Source: JAOBAU01 sp034667465
GTDB lineage: Bacteria; Acidobacteriota; Thermoanaerobaculia; Gp7-AA8
Direction: 5' to 3'
DNA: 64,000 nucleotides
Assembly (NCBI GenBank): GCA_034667465.1
Contig: JAXDJV010000024.1
Span: 62,001 to 126,000, forward strand
The position numbers and the translations under genes were made by a program. Below, one piece after another: positions 33,003-42,310 of the stretch (the stretch's first letter is position 1; every line of letters starts with the position of its first letter). The notes below the pieces were generated by a model, which ran no database searches, was not told the DNA's origin, and saw nothing but the letters and a program-made list of their open reading frames with translations.

Positions 33003-34832
33003 CTACTTCGTCGTTTTTGCGGCGAGCATCGATGGTTCGCTGTCCTGCTCCTCGAAAAAGTGCAGGAGGCCGTCGTAGATCGCCTGGGCGAGTTGCTGGC
33101 GATAGCGTTTCGTTTTGATCAGCGAGCGATCTTTCTCGTTGCCGAGGTTGCAGACTTCGAGGAGCAGGCGCGTCGGGACGAGGTTGTAGCGGATGACGGC
33201 GGGAACCCATTCGCGCTCGTCGCGGACGACGTTGTCGCGGATCGGATTGAACGGATGCACCTTCAGCCCCTTCGTTTCGAGCGAGTCGACGATCGACTCG
33301 GCGAGGTCGCGCGAAAGGCCTTCCGCTTCGAGCGATTCCTTCTCGAAATGCGTCACCACCGGGCATTCGCGCACTTCGGCGCGCGCGAGGTAAACCTGCT
33401 CGCTCTTTTGATACGAGCCGGTCACGTAACGCTCGCCCGGGATATACGCCATCGCGCCGCGCAGCGATGGATGGAGTGAATCGGCGTGGATGGAGATGAA
33501 GACGACCTTCTCGCGCGCGACGCCCGTTTTCATGGCCCGATTGAAGATCGAGTTTGCGAGGTACCAGCGCAGGTTCACGCCGACCACCGGATCTTCGAGC
33601 GTGTACTTCGGCGACGTCAGCACGACGTGATCGCTGTGCGGATCGATGACGTCCTTGTCGGCGACGTCGTAGCCGGCTTTCTTCGACTTCGTGGTGACGT
33701 AAACCCTCGCCGCCGACTTTGCTTCGATCGTCTGCTTGAGGCGGCACATCACGTCGTAGACATACGTCGACTCGAACACGCCGTCGTGTGTGGTGCCGAC
33801 GTCGCGGCCGCCGTGGCCGGCGTCGAGAATCACCTGCACGCCGGAGAGTCCGCGGGCTCGCGTCCGCTTTGCCAGTCTCGCGCTTTCGCGCTGCGACGTT
33901 TCGCGAGCGAGTCGCGCCGGATCGTCGGCGGGGAGATATTCGGGAAGAAGAAGTTCCATCGGGATCTTCACCGCGTACCCGACGCGCATCTTTGCGACGT
34001 CCCCGATCCCGTTGAACTTCACGAGGCGATCGAGGACGTCGCCGACGTCTTTCGAATAGACACGGCCGGTGAACCGGATGGCCACCGATGAATAGAGCGC
34101 CTCTCCTTTTTGCAGCCGGTAGACCGCGTACGGTTCGGGGGCGCTCCGGTCATAGCTCAGCGACGGCTGCTGTCCTGCGGCAACGGCCTCCACGGCCGCC
34201 TCCGGAACATCAACATTCGCTGCCGCACGCTCAACCGGATCGTCTGCCGCTTTCCGAACCTCTGCTGTCTTCGGTGCATCCTTACCCTCCGTTTCGCGGC
34301 CGCGAAATGCGGTCACGAGCAACTCTTTGGGAACGATGATCACGTCACCTTTGCGGGTCGAGAGTCCCTGGGCTGGATTGGCTTTGCGGATGGAGATGTA
34401 GTTGGCGCCGTTGCCGGTGAACCACTCGGCGATGTTCCAGAGCGATTCCCCTTCGACGCCCGCGGCACCGACGACGACGTGCCGCCACGCGCCGCCGACC
34501 CGCCTGTCATTCGGGAAGAGGGTCGAGACGACCTGACGCTGGAGATCGGCGCGCAACAATGAGAGCGGCACGCGCACTTTTTGTTCGGTGGTGAGGACGT
34601 CGCCGGCTTTGTTGAACGCGGCGATCGACTTCCAGTTCTCGCCGTCGCCGGTGACGCGTTTCGCGAGCCGCGACCACGCGTCGCCTTCGTGCGGAGTGAC
34701 GATGACGTCGATGACGTAATCGCGCCCGAGGGTGGCGCGAACTTCGGGAGTGATGCGGGCGGTCACCACAGGCTGCGCGCAGAGGATCGCCGCCTGCATG
34801 ACAACCACCACCATCACACCCACCCGAGTCAC
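33003..34832 (-). CDS. N-acetylmuramoyl-L-alanine amidase with LysM-like repeats
   Basis: 609 residues with an N-terminal signal sequence (VGVMVVVVMQAAILCA). Three LysM-like modules appear near residues 45-95, 115-165 and 230-285 (EGDAWSRLAKRVTG, EGESLWNIAEWFTG, KGEALYSSVAIRFTG, each followed by an L-x-V/I-P-x-E-L-like end). An Amidase_3 domain follows (about 335-600): VQVILDAGHGGRDVGTT with a zinc His, the ESTYVYDVMCRLKQ Glu, and VFISIHADS with the second His. It cleaves the lactyl-amide bond in peptidoglycan in the periplasm. A 26-bp gap separates it from gatA upstream. Length is long for the family because of the LysM-like part. Confidence 0.92.
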   Translation of the reverse strand: MTRVGVMVVVVMQAAILCAQPVVTARITPEVRATLGRDYVIDVIVTPHEGDAWSRLAKRVTGDGENWKSIAAFNKAGDVLTTEQKVRVPLSLLRADLQRQVVSTLFPNDRRVGGAWRHVVVGAAGVEGESLWNIAEWFTGNGANYISIRKANPAQGLSTRKGDVIIVPKELLVTAFRGRETEGKDAPKTAEVRKAADDPVERAAANVDVPEAAVEAVAAGQQPSLSYDRSAPEPYAVYRLQKGEALYSSVAIRFTGRVYSKDVGDVLDRLVKFNGIGDVAKMRVGYAVKIPMELLLPEYLPADDPARLARETSQRESARLAKRTRARGLSGVQVILDAGHGGRDVGTTHDGVFESTYVYDVMCRLKQTIEAKSAARVYVTTKSKKAGYDVADKDVIDPHSDHVVLTSPKYTLEDPVVGVNLRWYLANSIFNRAMKTGVAREKVVFISIHADSLHPSLRGAMAYIPGERYVTGSYQKSEQVYLARAEVRECPVVTHFEKESLEAEGLSRDLAESIVDSLETKGLKVHPFNPIRDNVVRDEREWVPAVIRYNLVPTRLLLEVCNLGNEKDRSLIKTKRYRQQLAQAIYDGLLHFFEEQDSEPSMLAAKTTK

Positions 34833-34858
34833 GAAAAGAAGTGTAGCAGGGTGTGGGC

Positions 34859-36250
34859 TCAGGCCGCAGGAGGCCGGCGTTTCCAGTATTCAGTCTCCCG
34901 CTCGAAAAACGCCGCCGCGCGGAACAACGCGCGCTCGCCGAAATGCGGCGCCATCAGCTGCAGCGAGAGCGGCAATCCTTCCGCGCTGAAGCCGGACGGC
35001 ACGGCGATGGCCGGGATGCCGACGAGATTCGCCGGCGCCGTGAAGATGTCGCTGAGATACATCGACAGCGGATCGTCGGTCTTCTCGGCGATTTTGAACG
35101 CAGGCTCGGGCGTGGTCGGCGTCAGCAGAAAATCGAACCGCGTGAACGCATCGGCGAACTGGCTGCGCAGCGTTGCGCGGACCGCCTGCGCGCGGCCGTA
35201 ATATGCGTCGTAGTAACCCGACGAAAGCGCGAAGGTGCCGAGCATGATGCGCCGTTTCACTTCGGCGCCGAATCCCTCGCCGCGCGAATGGAAGTAGAGA
35301 TCGTCGAGCGTCTTCGAGCGCTCGCTGCGATGTCCGAAGCGCACTCCGTCAAACCGCGACAGGTTCGCGCTCGCTTCGGCGTTCGCGACGATGTAGTAGA
35401 TGGCGATCGCGTACGAGATCGCCGGCACCGTCGCCTCTTCGATGATCGCGCCGCCGCCGCGGAGGACGTTCAGCGCTTCGTCGAAGTTCGCGCGCACTTC
35501 CCCTTCCAGCCGTTCGACCGCTTCGCGAACGACGCCAAAGCGCAAGCCGCGCACGCCGGTGGCGAGATCGGCGGCGTAGTCATCGACAGGTTGCGTGCTC
35601 GCAGTCGAGTCGAGCGGATCGGCGCCGGCGATGACACCGAGAAGCTCCGCGCATTCGCGAACGGTCTTCGTGAGGATGCCGATCTGATCGAGACTCGAGG
35701 CGAACGCGACGAGGCCGGAGCGGCTGATGCGTCCGTATGTCGGTTTCAGTCCGACGACGCCGCAGAACGCCGCCGGCTGGCGCACCGAGCCACCCGTCTC
35801 CGATCCGAGCGCCGCCGGCACCATGCGCGCCGCGACGGCGGCCGCGGAACCGCCCGACGAGCCGCCGGGAACGCGCGTCAGATCCCACGGATTACGCGTC
35901 GGACCGAATGCCGAATGCTCGGTCGATGAGCCCATCGCGAACTCGTCGAGGTTCGTCTTGCCGACGAACGACGCGCCGGTCGCGCGCAGCCGCGCGATCG
36001 CGGTGGCGTCGAAAGGCGAGGTGAAGTTGGAAAGGATTCGCGAGCCGCACGTCGTCGGCATGTCGGTGGTGACGATGTTGTCTTTGATCGCCAGCGGCAT
36101 GCCGTCGCCGCGCGCGTCGCCGTTCACGTGCAGGAACGCGTGAACGCTTTCGTCGCGCGCTTCGATGGCGCGCAGCGAGGCGTCGACCAGCTCGCGCGGC
36201 GACGCCTGCGCCTGCGCTTCATGCCACGGAAGATCGAGAAGCTCGCTCAC
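34859..36250 (-). CDS. gatA: Asp-tRNA(Asn)/Glu-tRNA(Gln) amidotransferase subunit A
   Basis: 463 residues of an amidase-signature protein: PLAIKDNIVT (catalytic Lys), GGSSGGSAAAVAA, GSETGGSVRQPAAFCG with the cis-Ser and nucleophilic Ser, and GLKPTYGRISRSG. GatA supplies ammonia from glutamine for tRNA-dependent amidation. It shows the GatA order and length, though other amidase-signature enzymes are similar; a gatC gene 2 kb upstream on the same strand supports the call. The start overlaps the stop of the gene at 36247 (GTGA-type). gatB is not in the window. Confidence 0.92.
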   Translation of the reverse strand: MSELLDLPWHEAQAQASPRELVDASLRAIEARDESVHAFLHVNGDARGDGMPLAIKDNIVTTDMPTTCGSRILSNFTSPFDATAIARLRATGASFVGKTNLDEFAMGSSTEHSAFGPTRNPWDLTRVPGGSSGGSAAAVAARMVPAALGSETGGSVRQPAAFCGVVGLKPTYGRISRSGLVAFASSLDQIGILTKTVRECAELLGVIAGADPLDSTASTQPVDDYAADLATGVRGLRFGVVREAVERLEGEVRANFDEALNVLRGGGAIIEEATVPAISYAIAIYYIVANAEASANLSRFDGVRFGHRSERSKTLDDLYFHSRGEGFGAEVKRRIMLGTFALSSGYYDAYYGRAQAVRATLRSQFADAFTRFDFLLTPTTPEPAFKIAEKTDDPLSMYLSDIFTAPANLVGIPAIAVPSGFSAEGLPLSLQLMAPHFGERALFRAAAFFERETEYWKRRPPAA

Positions 36251-37449
36251 CTGCGCATCGTATCAGCGACTACGAGTCCTTCCGATTCGATCGCCGTGAA
36301 GGTGTCGGCCGGCACGAGTCCGAGCCATTCGTCGCCGCGCGGCGTCAGGAAAACCGTGTCGTAGACGAACGTGTTGAGATCGCGAAACGACGGGCTCGTC
36401 GTCTCCAAGAACCAGCGATGAATTTGCGCGCGCAGTTCGTACTCGTTGCGCAGCGTATCGGCGGCGAGCATCCGCCGCATGCTGGCCATTGCGGCGTCGA
36501 GATCGATTCCGCTGCCGCGGCCACCATGCTTCGTCGTGATCAGATCGAGCGAGTTGTCATCGAGCTTCGTCAGATCGGATTCGTCTTTCGTGACCGCTCC
36601 GACGCGCTCGATGAATCGCGCGGCGCTCGTGCCGAACGAGACGCGCGTCAGGATCGGAATCTCGGCCATCCCTTTCACGCCCGCGCGCGGCGCGGCATCC
36701 CACGCGGTCGCGGGAGAAAGGAGCCGCGACACGCGATCGCCGCCGCGCGTTGCATACCTCACTCGACCCATGTGATAGAGCTGCAGGTGACCGGCGCGCT
36801 CGGCCGGAACCCACGTTTGCACGTCATCGAACAGATTGCGCATGTCGCGAACGTTCGCGAGGAACGCGATCGGCGCGTAAAGACCCGGCAGCGCATCGAG
36901 CGGCGCGCCGTTCTGATCGAGCAGGTAGTGAACGCTGTTGCCGGTGAGCGTCCGATGCAGCACGCGTCCGTCGCCGAAGTCGATCGTCACTTTCGGCACC
37001 GGCCGTTCCGACGACCAGTGCAGGATGAAGTTCGCGCGCAGGTAATCGGCGATCTCGCGATTCGAATAGAGGATCGTCCGGAAGAAGCGGCTGTTCGCGC
37101 AGCTCATGTCGTCGTCGAGGTTGCCGAGGAGACGAAGCGAGAGGATCGGCCGATGTTGCGCGCGAGCGGCGGCGGTTGCAGTGTTGAGATCGGTGTACCA
37201 GTAGAGCTGCGACCACGCGCAATCACGCTGGCGGCAGACGCGATCGATGGCGTTGCGGTACGCCTTCTCGTCGAGCTTCGTTCGCGCGTGCAGCGCGACG
37301 AGACGATCGACGCCGCGCTGTCCCTGCGCGCGCAACTGCGCGATGGCGTTCGCGTCGCCGGCGACGGCGCGCGTCGCCACCACATCGTTCGGAACGGCGG
37401 CGGAAAGTGAAGTGGCGGTGAGGATTGCGAGCAGCATGAGCGAGCGCAT
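36247..37449 (-). CDS. secreted protein with thioredoxin-like segment, unknown function
   Basis: 400 residues from the ATG at 37449, preferred because GGAGGT lies upstream and a signal peptide (MLLAILTATSLSAA) follows. A segment ATAAARAQHRPILSLRLLG, then a Cys (SCANSRFFRTILYSNREI) and ADYLRANFILHW, recalls thioredoxin-like proteins of the DUF255/thioredoxin_7 type but without a CxxC. The remainder is unassigned. The stop overlaps the gatA start, so it is cotranscribed with gatA; no functional link to amidotransferase is evident. The location should be periplasmic. Confidence 0.65.
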   Translation of the reverse strand: MRSLMLLAILTATSLSAAVPNDVVATRAVAGDANAIAQLRAQGQRGVDRLVALHARTKLDEKAYRNAIDRVCRQRDCAWSQLYWYTDLNTATAAARAQHRPILSLRLLGNLDDDMSCANSRFFRTILYSNREIADYLRANFILHWSSERPVPKVTIDFGDGRVLHRTLTGNSVHYLLDQNGAPLDALPGLYAPIAFLANVRDMRNLFDDVQTWVPAERAGHLQLYHMGRVRYATRGGDRVSRLLSPATAWDAAPRAGVKGMAEIPILTRVSFGTSAARFIERVGAVTKDESDLTKLDDNSLDLITTKHGGRGSGIDLDAAMASMRRMLAADTLRNEYELRAQIHRWFLETTSPSFRDLNTFVYDTVFLTPRGDEWLGLVPADTFTAIESEGLVVADTMRR

Positions 37450-37501
37450 CGGTCTGACCTCCATTCGTCAGACGCTGCGATCGCTCATTAAGTTATGCGC
37501 C

Positions 37502-38131
37502 TCAATCGCGATAGCGGATGCGAAGCACGGCGCGGTCGAGCTCCTTGTTGCGACGCGCACTGATGTCCGTTGACGGGATGCCGTGGTCGATGAGCGATTC
37601 GCGAATATCGAGAGCGGCGTCGCCGGGTGCTGAGACGTCGAGCGCACGCGCTTCGCGTCCGGCGAAAACCGCGGCGATCGCGGCCAGTGTTTGCGGAGTC
37701 GGAGCGCTGGTGAAGTACACATCGATCTGATCCGGCTGCGGGCGAAAGAGTTCGACGCCTGCGATCTGATGCAACTCCGCGAACTGCTGGTCGAGCACGA
37801 ATCCGCGCTTCGCACCGGCGGTCGCTCCTTTCGACGCACCGATGAGCGCCGCCGTAACGACGACCGCATCGTGCGTTTCGCGATAGCGATCGATCACGTC
37901 GTCCACCGATTCTCTCGGCGGTCCGCCAAGGACGGCAGCGACGACGCCGGCGGCGATTCCGATGCGATGGCCGGTCTCTGCCGCGGCGTCTGCCTGAATG
38001 CTCGCTTCTCGCGCCGCTTCGTCGACAGCACCGACGACGCTCGGGTCGGTACTCGGATCAACGTTTGGTTTCGTTGTGGAACAGGCGGCCAGGAGAAGGG
38101 CGAGTGCGAGCGGCGCGTAAATGCGTTTCAT
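37502..38131 (-). CDS. lipoprotein of unknown function
   Basis: 209 residues with a textbook lipoprotein signal: MKRIYAPLALALLLAAC, Cys17 preceded by LAA. The mature protein has an Ala/Gly-rich hydrophobic patch (RIGIAAGVVAAVLGG, about 55-70) and a C-terminal domain (about 125-205) that may be OmpA- or BON-like in shape (ISARRNKELDRAVLRIRYRD), but the match is too weak to name. It lies on the same strand as its neighbours, and its stop is 52 bp from the next start. It would be anchored to the inner or outer membrane. Confidence 0.65.
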   Translation of the reverse strand: MKRIYAPLALALLLAACSTTKPNVDPSTDPSVVGAVDEAAREASIQADAAAETGHRIGIAAGVVAAVLGGPPRESVDDVIDRYRETHDAVVVTAALIGASKGATAGAKRGFVLDQQFAELHQIAGVELFRPQPDQIDVYFTSAPTPQTLAAIAAVFAGREARALDVSAPGDAALDIRESLIDHGIPSTDISARRNKELDRAVLRIRYRD

Positions 38132-38244
38132 GCAGCGAGCTCATCGCAACGGCTCTGCCATGCGTCCGCAGAGAGGAACATCGAAGCCGACGCGCGATCA
38201 CTGCCCCGTCCGGAGGTCAGCGTGTGCTTTTTCGCGGACGCCGC
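38132..38244. other. short noncoding gap upstream of lipoprotein gene
   Basis: This gap, about 110 bp before the second 40-bp repeat, separates gatC from the lipoprotein gene on the minus strand. I see no gene in it. It should contain the promoter and ribosome site of the lipoprotein gene, but no boxes stand out. Confidence 0.3.
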
Positions 38245-38284
38245 AAAGTCAATTTCGGGGGTCTGACCCCATCCTTTGACTTTA
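38245..38284. repeat. 40-bp palindromic repeat, copy 2
   Basis: Same orientation and length as copies 1 and 3: AAAGTCAA at the left, core GGGGTCTGACCCC, and TTGACTTTA at the right. Its last three bases (38282-38284) form the TAA stop of gatC on the minus strand. Confidence 0.8.
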
Positions 38285-38569
38285 GTCGCCGCCGATGACT
38301 TTCGGGACGACGAAGCAGCCGTCCGCGAACGCAGGCGCATTGCGCGCGACCAGTTCGCGATCGACAGACGGCCGCGCGATGTCATCGCGCAGCGGTGTCG
38401 CGGATTCGGCGATGTCGGCAACGGACGATGCGACGTCGACTTCGCGCAGCTGATCGATGTAGCCGAGGATCTTCGTCATTTCCGACGCCATCCGATCGAA
38501 CGCGGGGTCGTCGAGCTCGATGTGCGCGAGCTTCGCGATGCGGCGCGCTTCGTCGCGATCGATCTCCAT
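38282..38569 (-). CDS. gatC: Asp-tRNA(Asn)/Glu-tRNA(Gln) amidotransferase subunit C
   Basis: 95 residues matching GatC: IDRDEARRIAKLAHIELDD at the start, the middle MTKILGYIDQLREVDV, and a conserved TPLRDDIARPSV stretch followed by ARNAPAFADGCFVVPKVI. GatC clamps GatA to GatB and is needed for the folding of GatA. It begins 11 bp after the GAF/HD-GYP stop. It is separated from gatA by the 40-bp repeat and two unrelated envelope genes, instead of the usual adjacency. Its stop codon is the end of the repeat. Confidence 0.93.
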   Translation of the reverse strand: MEIDRDEARRIAKLAHIELDDPAFDRMASEMTKILGYIDQLREVDVASSVADIAESATPLRDDIARPSVDRELVARNAPAFADGCFVVPKVIGGD

Positions 38570-38580
38570 ACGCCGCGAGT

Positions 38581-40284
38581 CTAGCGCGTCCGCATCAGTT
38601 CCTGGAACCGCTGCACGAGCTCGCGGTCGAACTGCGTTCCGGCGCCGAGTGCGAGCGTCGAGATGGCGGCGTCGCGCGACTGCGGCGGCTGATACGAATC
38701 GGTCGACACCATCGCTTCGTACGCATCGCAGATCTGCACGATGCGCGAGAGCAGCGGGATGTCGTCTCCGTGAATCTGGTGCGGATAGCCGGCGCCGTCC
38801 ATCCGTTCGTGATGCGAGAGCACGGCGCGCGCGAGCTCGCGTCCGAAGACCGGCTCGACGATCGCGGCGCCGACCGACGGATGCTCGCGCAGGATCCCGA
38901 CTTCGTCCGGCGAGAGATCGTATTTGCGATAGAGGCGCTCGTATTCGAGCAGCCGCATGCCGACGTCGTGCAGCGTCGCCACGAGCCGCACGTTCTCGAC
39001 TTCGGCCGCCGACAGCGCGAGGAACTTCGCGAAGTCTTCCGCACGCGCGGTGACTTCCGCGGAGTGATTGCGCAGCTCGGGGTAATGCTGAAAGTCCGGC
39101 TCGAGCAGCTTCCCCGCGGCGCGCCAGCGAAGCGCGCCGACCGCGCTGCGCGAGATCGACTGCTCGATGGCGATCTGCAGCTGCGCGTGAAAGGCCGCCA
39201 GCATCTCGTGCGTCTGGCGATCGGGCGCCGTTTCAAACGCCACCGTCAGCGCCAGTCCGCTCAGCGTTCCGACGACGACCGGAGCGGTCAACACCTTGAC
39301 CAGTTGATCGGAACGCACCGGCTGACCGCTCGTACCGAACGGCGTCTGCACGTTGGTCTTCAGCGACGCGGCGTTCTCGCCACGCTTTTTCATCCAGATG
39401 TTCAGCTTCGCTTCGAAGACGCGCATGGCCTCGTCGCCGATCGGCGCTTTCGAGACGACTTCCTGTACGCCGCCGAGGTGACCGAACGCGGAGAAGGAAG
39501 CGATGACGACGCCAGGGAGGAGGAGGACGATGCGCAACACGTCGCGCGCGGCGGAAAGATCGGTGTCGTTGAGCGTATCGGGAAGTGCGGCGACGTTGAC
39601 GCGCTGATTCACGGCCTGACGCGCTTCGAGCACGAGGTTCGCGACCTGCGGCAGTTCGGTGCGGCGCGCGGGCGGCGGCTCCGGAGCGCGAAGCGGCGGC
39701 GCGGCGGCGGGAGCAGCGGACGGCCGCGGAGTCGGCGTCGGCGTCGTGGAAGGTGGCGGAGCGAGTTGCGGCGCGGCGTTCGGCGGCTGCTCGACCGCTG
39801 CTGATCCGCCTTCACCGCTTTCGGAGAGCGTGATGAAACGCTGGCCGAAGACGTTCTTGTTCGAGAAGAGCTCCGCGATGCGCGCGGCGATCCCCTGCCC
39901 TTTCGGAATGTCGCTCTGCTCGAATGGCGCCTTGGCCTGCTTGTCGCGCATATCGATCATGCCGACGAGCTGGCCGCGCGAATAGATCGGCACCGCCAGC
40001 AGACGCTCGCTCGACGCTTCGTACAACCGCTCCGAGAAGCGCGGCTCGGCCGTCAGGCCGTTGATGAAAAACGCGTTGCGTCCGCGGCCGCAGCGATCGA
40101 CGATCGGATCGTTCGTATCGAGCGAAACCCTCGCTGTCGAACGGAAGCCGTACTCGGTCACCAGCTCGTAGCGGCCGCCGCCATCGGAGAGATAGAGCGC
40201 CGCCTTCGTTGCACGGATCTCGACCGCGCAGTCGTAGAGGATCTCCTTGATTTTCTGCTTTTGCTCCTCGACCTCGGGGTGCAC
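38581..40284 (-). CDS. GAF domain plus HD-GYP-like phosphohydrolase (paralogue)
   Basis: 567 residues with the same plan as the protein at 10599-12260: an N-terminal GAF-like sensor (about 10-140; KEILYDCAVEIRATKAALYL, RGQLVGMIDMRDK), a Pro/Ala-rich linker (about 155-210), a middle domain, and a C-terminal HD domain with TLHDVGMRLLEYERLY, EHPSVGAAIVEPVFG and HHERMDGAGYP. It would hydrolyse a cyclic dinucleotide. As in the paralogue, the Lys of HDIGK is missing (HDVGM). It precedes gatC on the same strand and is divergent from the EEP gene; the 53-bp gap between them must carry both promoters. Confidence 0.85.
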   Translation of the reverse strand: MHPEVEEQKQKIKEILYDCAVEIRATKAALYLSDGGGRYELVTEYGFRSTARVSLDTNDPIVDRCGRGRNAFFINGLTAEPRFSERLYEASSERLLAVPIYSRGQLVGMIDMRDKQAKAPFEQSDIPKGQGIAARIAELFSNKNVFGQRFITLSESGEGGSAAVEQPPNAAPQLAPPPSTTPTPTPRPSAAPAAAPPLRAPEPPPARRTELPQVANLVLEARQAVNQRVNVAALPDTLNDTDLSAARDVLRIVLLLPGVVIASFSAFGHLGGVQEVVSKAPIGDEAMRVFEAKLNIWMKKRGENAASLKTNVQTPFGTSGQPVRSDQLVKVLTAPVVVGTLSGLALTVAFETAPDRQTHEMLAAFHAQLQIAIEQSISRSAVGALRWRAAGKLLEPDFQHYPELRNHSAEVTARAEDFAKFLALSAAEVENVRLVATLHDVGMRLLEYERLYRKYDLSPDEVGILREHPSVGAAIVEPVFGRELARAVLSHHERMDGAGYPHQIHGDDIPLLSRIVQICDAYEAMVSTDSYQPPQSRDAAISTLALGAGTQFDRELVQRFQELMRTR

Positions 40285-40337
40285 GGCGAGAAGTGTAAAG
40301 CAGGACCGTGCATCGATTTCGCTTAGTCATTCTCGTG

Positions 40338-41027
40338 ATGACCGTTCGCGTGATGACCTACAACATCAAAGGTCACGGAACCTTGCTGCGTGGCGGCCAC
40401 ATCGAAGGCATCGCCGCGATGATTGCGGAAGCGAAGCCGGACATCGTCGGCGTGCAGGAAGTCCATCGCAAAGGGTGGAAAGCGCGCTTCCACGATCAGG
40501 CCGCTGACCTCGAGCGGCTGACCGGCATGAGTCTGGCGTTCGGACCGGCGATGGTGAAGGGAGACATGCAGTATGGCAACGCCATCCTGACGCGCGGCAG
40601 GATCGCCGAATCGCACATCGCTCCCCTTCCCGGCTCCGGCGAGCCGCGCACTGTTCTTGAAGCAACAATCCAGCTCGATTCGATCGAAGTGAATGCGTAC
40701 GTCACGCATCTCGCGGCGTGGGGACGCTTCGGGACGCGGACGCGACTCGCTCAGGCGAAAGCGGTGGCCGACCTCGCGGCGTCATCGACGAAGCCGTTCA
40801 TCCTCACCGGCGATTTCAACAGCAGTCCCACCAGCGACGAGCTGAAAGTCTTTCACGAAGGCGAGCTGGTGATGTCGTGCTTCGTCGACGCGGTGGTGAC
40901 GCATCGCGCGACGCGGCAATGTCTCGACTACATCTTCGTCGATCCGTCGTGGAAGATCGTCGACGCGAAGGTGATGAGGCACGGGCCGTCCGATCACTGG
41001 CCGCTCGTCGCGGATCTGGAACGCTGA
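40338..41027 (+). CDS. endonuclease/exonuclease/phosphatase (EEP) family hydrolase
   Basis: 229 residues from ATG 40338, whose product starts VRVMTYNIKGHGT as in this family; a GTG at 40308 with AGGA before it would add ten residues. Motifs in order are TYNIKG, IVGVQEVHR (metal-binding Glu), VNAYVTHL, LTGDFNSSP (catalytic Asp-x-Asn), and DYIFVDPSW ... GPSDHWPLVADL (final Asp-His). The fold cleaves phosphodiesters in nucleic acids, phospholipids or inositol phosphates. The next gene, a phospholipase D-type synthase, starts 6 bp downstream, which hints at lipid metabolism. No signal peptide is apparent. Confidence 0.85.
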   Translation: MTVRVMTYNIKGHGTLLRGGHIEGIAAMIAEAKPDIVGVQEVHRKGWKARFHDQAADLERLTGMSLAFGPAMVKGDMQYGNAILTRGRIAESHIAPLPGSGEPRTVLEATIQLDSIEVNAYVTHLAAWGRFGTRTRLAQAKAVADLAASSTKPFILTGDFNSSPTSDELKVFHEGELVMSCFVDAVVTHRATRQCLDYIFVDPSWKIVDAKVMRHGPSDHWPLVADLER

Positions 41028-41032
41028 GCGCG

Positions 41033-42304
41033 ATGCCGCACGCCGCGCACGTCACACTCACCATCGTCTTCGCGCTGCTGGCCGCGTTCCTCGGCTACGC
41101 GCTCTGGGGACGCTCGCGCCGGCGCGACTTCGATTTCGTCGTCCCGTCCGGCGTCGAACTGCGCTCGCTCATGCGATCGATGGCCGGCATGACATGGGGC
41201 TGCGTCTCGGAAGGCAATCGCGTCACGGTCGTGCAGAACAACGGCTTCTTCGATGCGCTGCTCGACGACGTCGCGACGGCGCAACATCACGTGCATCTCG
41301 AAACGTTTCTCTGGCAGGACGGCGACGTTTCCGATCGCATCACAGCTGCACTCTGCGCGAAAGCGCGCGCGGGAATCGAAGTACGCGTGCTCGTCGATTC
41401 GCGCGGCTCGAAGAAGACGTCGCCGGCGGTTTGGGCGGCGCTGAATGAAGCGGGATGCGACTTCCGCGTCTATCACCGCGCGCGCTTCCGCGAATTCGCG
41501 TTGTACAACAAACGCGATCACCGGAAGATCGCCGTGATCGACGGACGGATCGCTTACACGTTCGGTCACGGCATGGCCGACATGTGGGGCGGCACGCCGG
41601 AGGAGCCGACCGGCTGGCGCGACACCGCCGCGCGGATCGAAGGACCGGCGGTGAACGATCTGCAGTCGGCGTTCTTCGAGAACTGGGTGAAGACGGCCGG
41701 CGTCGCGCCGCTCGGCGATGCGTATTTCCCGCGGCTGCCGAAAACGGGAAAGAGCCCGCTGCACGTTGCGTTCGCATCGCCGCGTGAATCGATGAGCGCC
41801 GTGCAGCGGCTCTACTACATGGCCATCGCCGCCGCGCAGCACGAGATCATCCTGCAGAACCCGTACTTTCTCCCCGATCGGCGCGCGCGCCAGCTCTTCT
41901 GCGATGCGGCGAAGCGCGGCGTGGCGATCTCGATCATGCTGCCGACGTCCGTGACAAGCGACTTTCCGATCGTGCAGCACGCCAGTCACTACTTCTATGG
42001 CGCGCTGCTCGATGCCGGTATCCGCGTACTCGAGCATGTCCGCTCCGGACTGCATCAGAAAGTGATGATCGTCGACGGCGTCTGGTGCGCGATCGGCTCG
42101 ACGAACTTCGATCCGCGCTCGTTCCGGATCAACGAAGAGATCACGGTGGCGATCTGTGATGCCGACGTCGCTTCAGAGCTCCGCGCCGCATATATCGACG
42201 ACGTGCGGCATGCGGAGGAGTGGACGCGCGAGCGGTGGCACGGACGCGATCCGCGTCATCGCGCGATCGACCGGCTGTCGGCGATGCTCAAGCGGCAGCT
42301 GTGA
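41033..42304 (+). CDS. cardiolipin synthase-like phospholipase D protein
   Basis: 423 residues. One N-terminal membrane helix (VTLTIVFALLAAFLGYALW), then two PLD half-domains. The first HKD motif is degenerate in its first letters (NKRDHRKIAVIDG at about 158-170, His-x-Lys-x4-Asp present); the second is GLHQKVMIVDGVW with GSTNFDPRSF. Cardiolipin synthases of this type join two phosphatidylglycerols. The length is slightly short for Cls, with a single N-terminal helix as in ClsB/YbhO. The gene follows the EEP hydrolase by 6 bp. It is inner-membrane associated. Confidence 0.88.
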   Translation: MPHAAHVTLTIVFALLAAFLGYALWGRSRRRDFDFVVPSGVELRSLMRSMAGMTWGCVSEGNRVTVVQNNGFFDALLDDVATAQHHVHLETFLWQDGDVSDRITAALCAKARAGIEVRVLVDSRGSKKTSPAVWAALNEAGCDFRVYHRARFREFALYNKRDHRKIAVIDGRIAYTFGHGMADMWGGTPEEPTGWRDTAARIEGPAVNDLQSAFFENWVKTAGVAPLGDAYFPRLPKTGKSPLHVAFASPRESMSAVQRLYYMAIAAAQHEIILQNPYFLPDRRARQLFCDAAKRGVAISIMLPTSVTSDFPIVQHASHYFYGALLDAGIRVLEHVRSGLHQKVMIVDGVWCAIGSTNFDPRSFRINEEITVAICDADVASELRAAYIDDVRHAEEWTRERWHGRDPRHRAIDRLSAMLKRQL

Positions 42305-42310
42305 GCTCGT

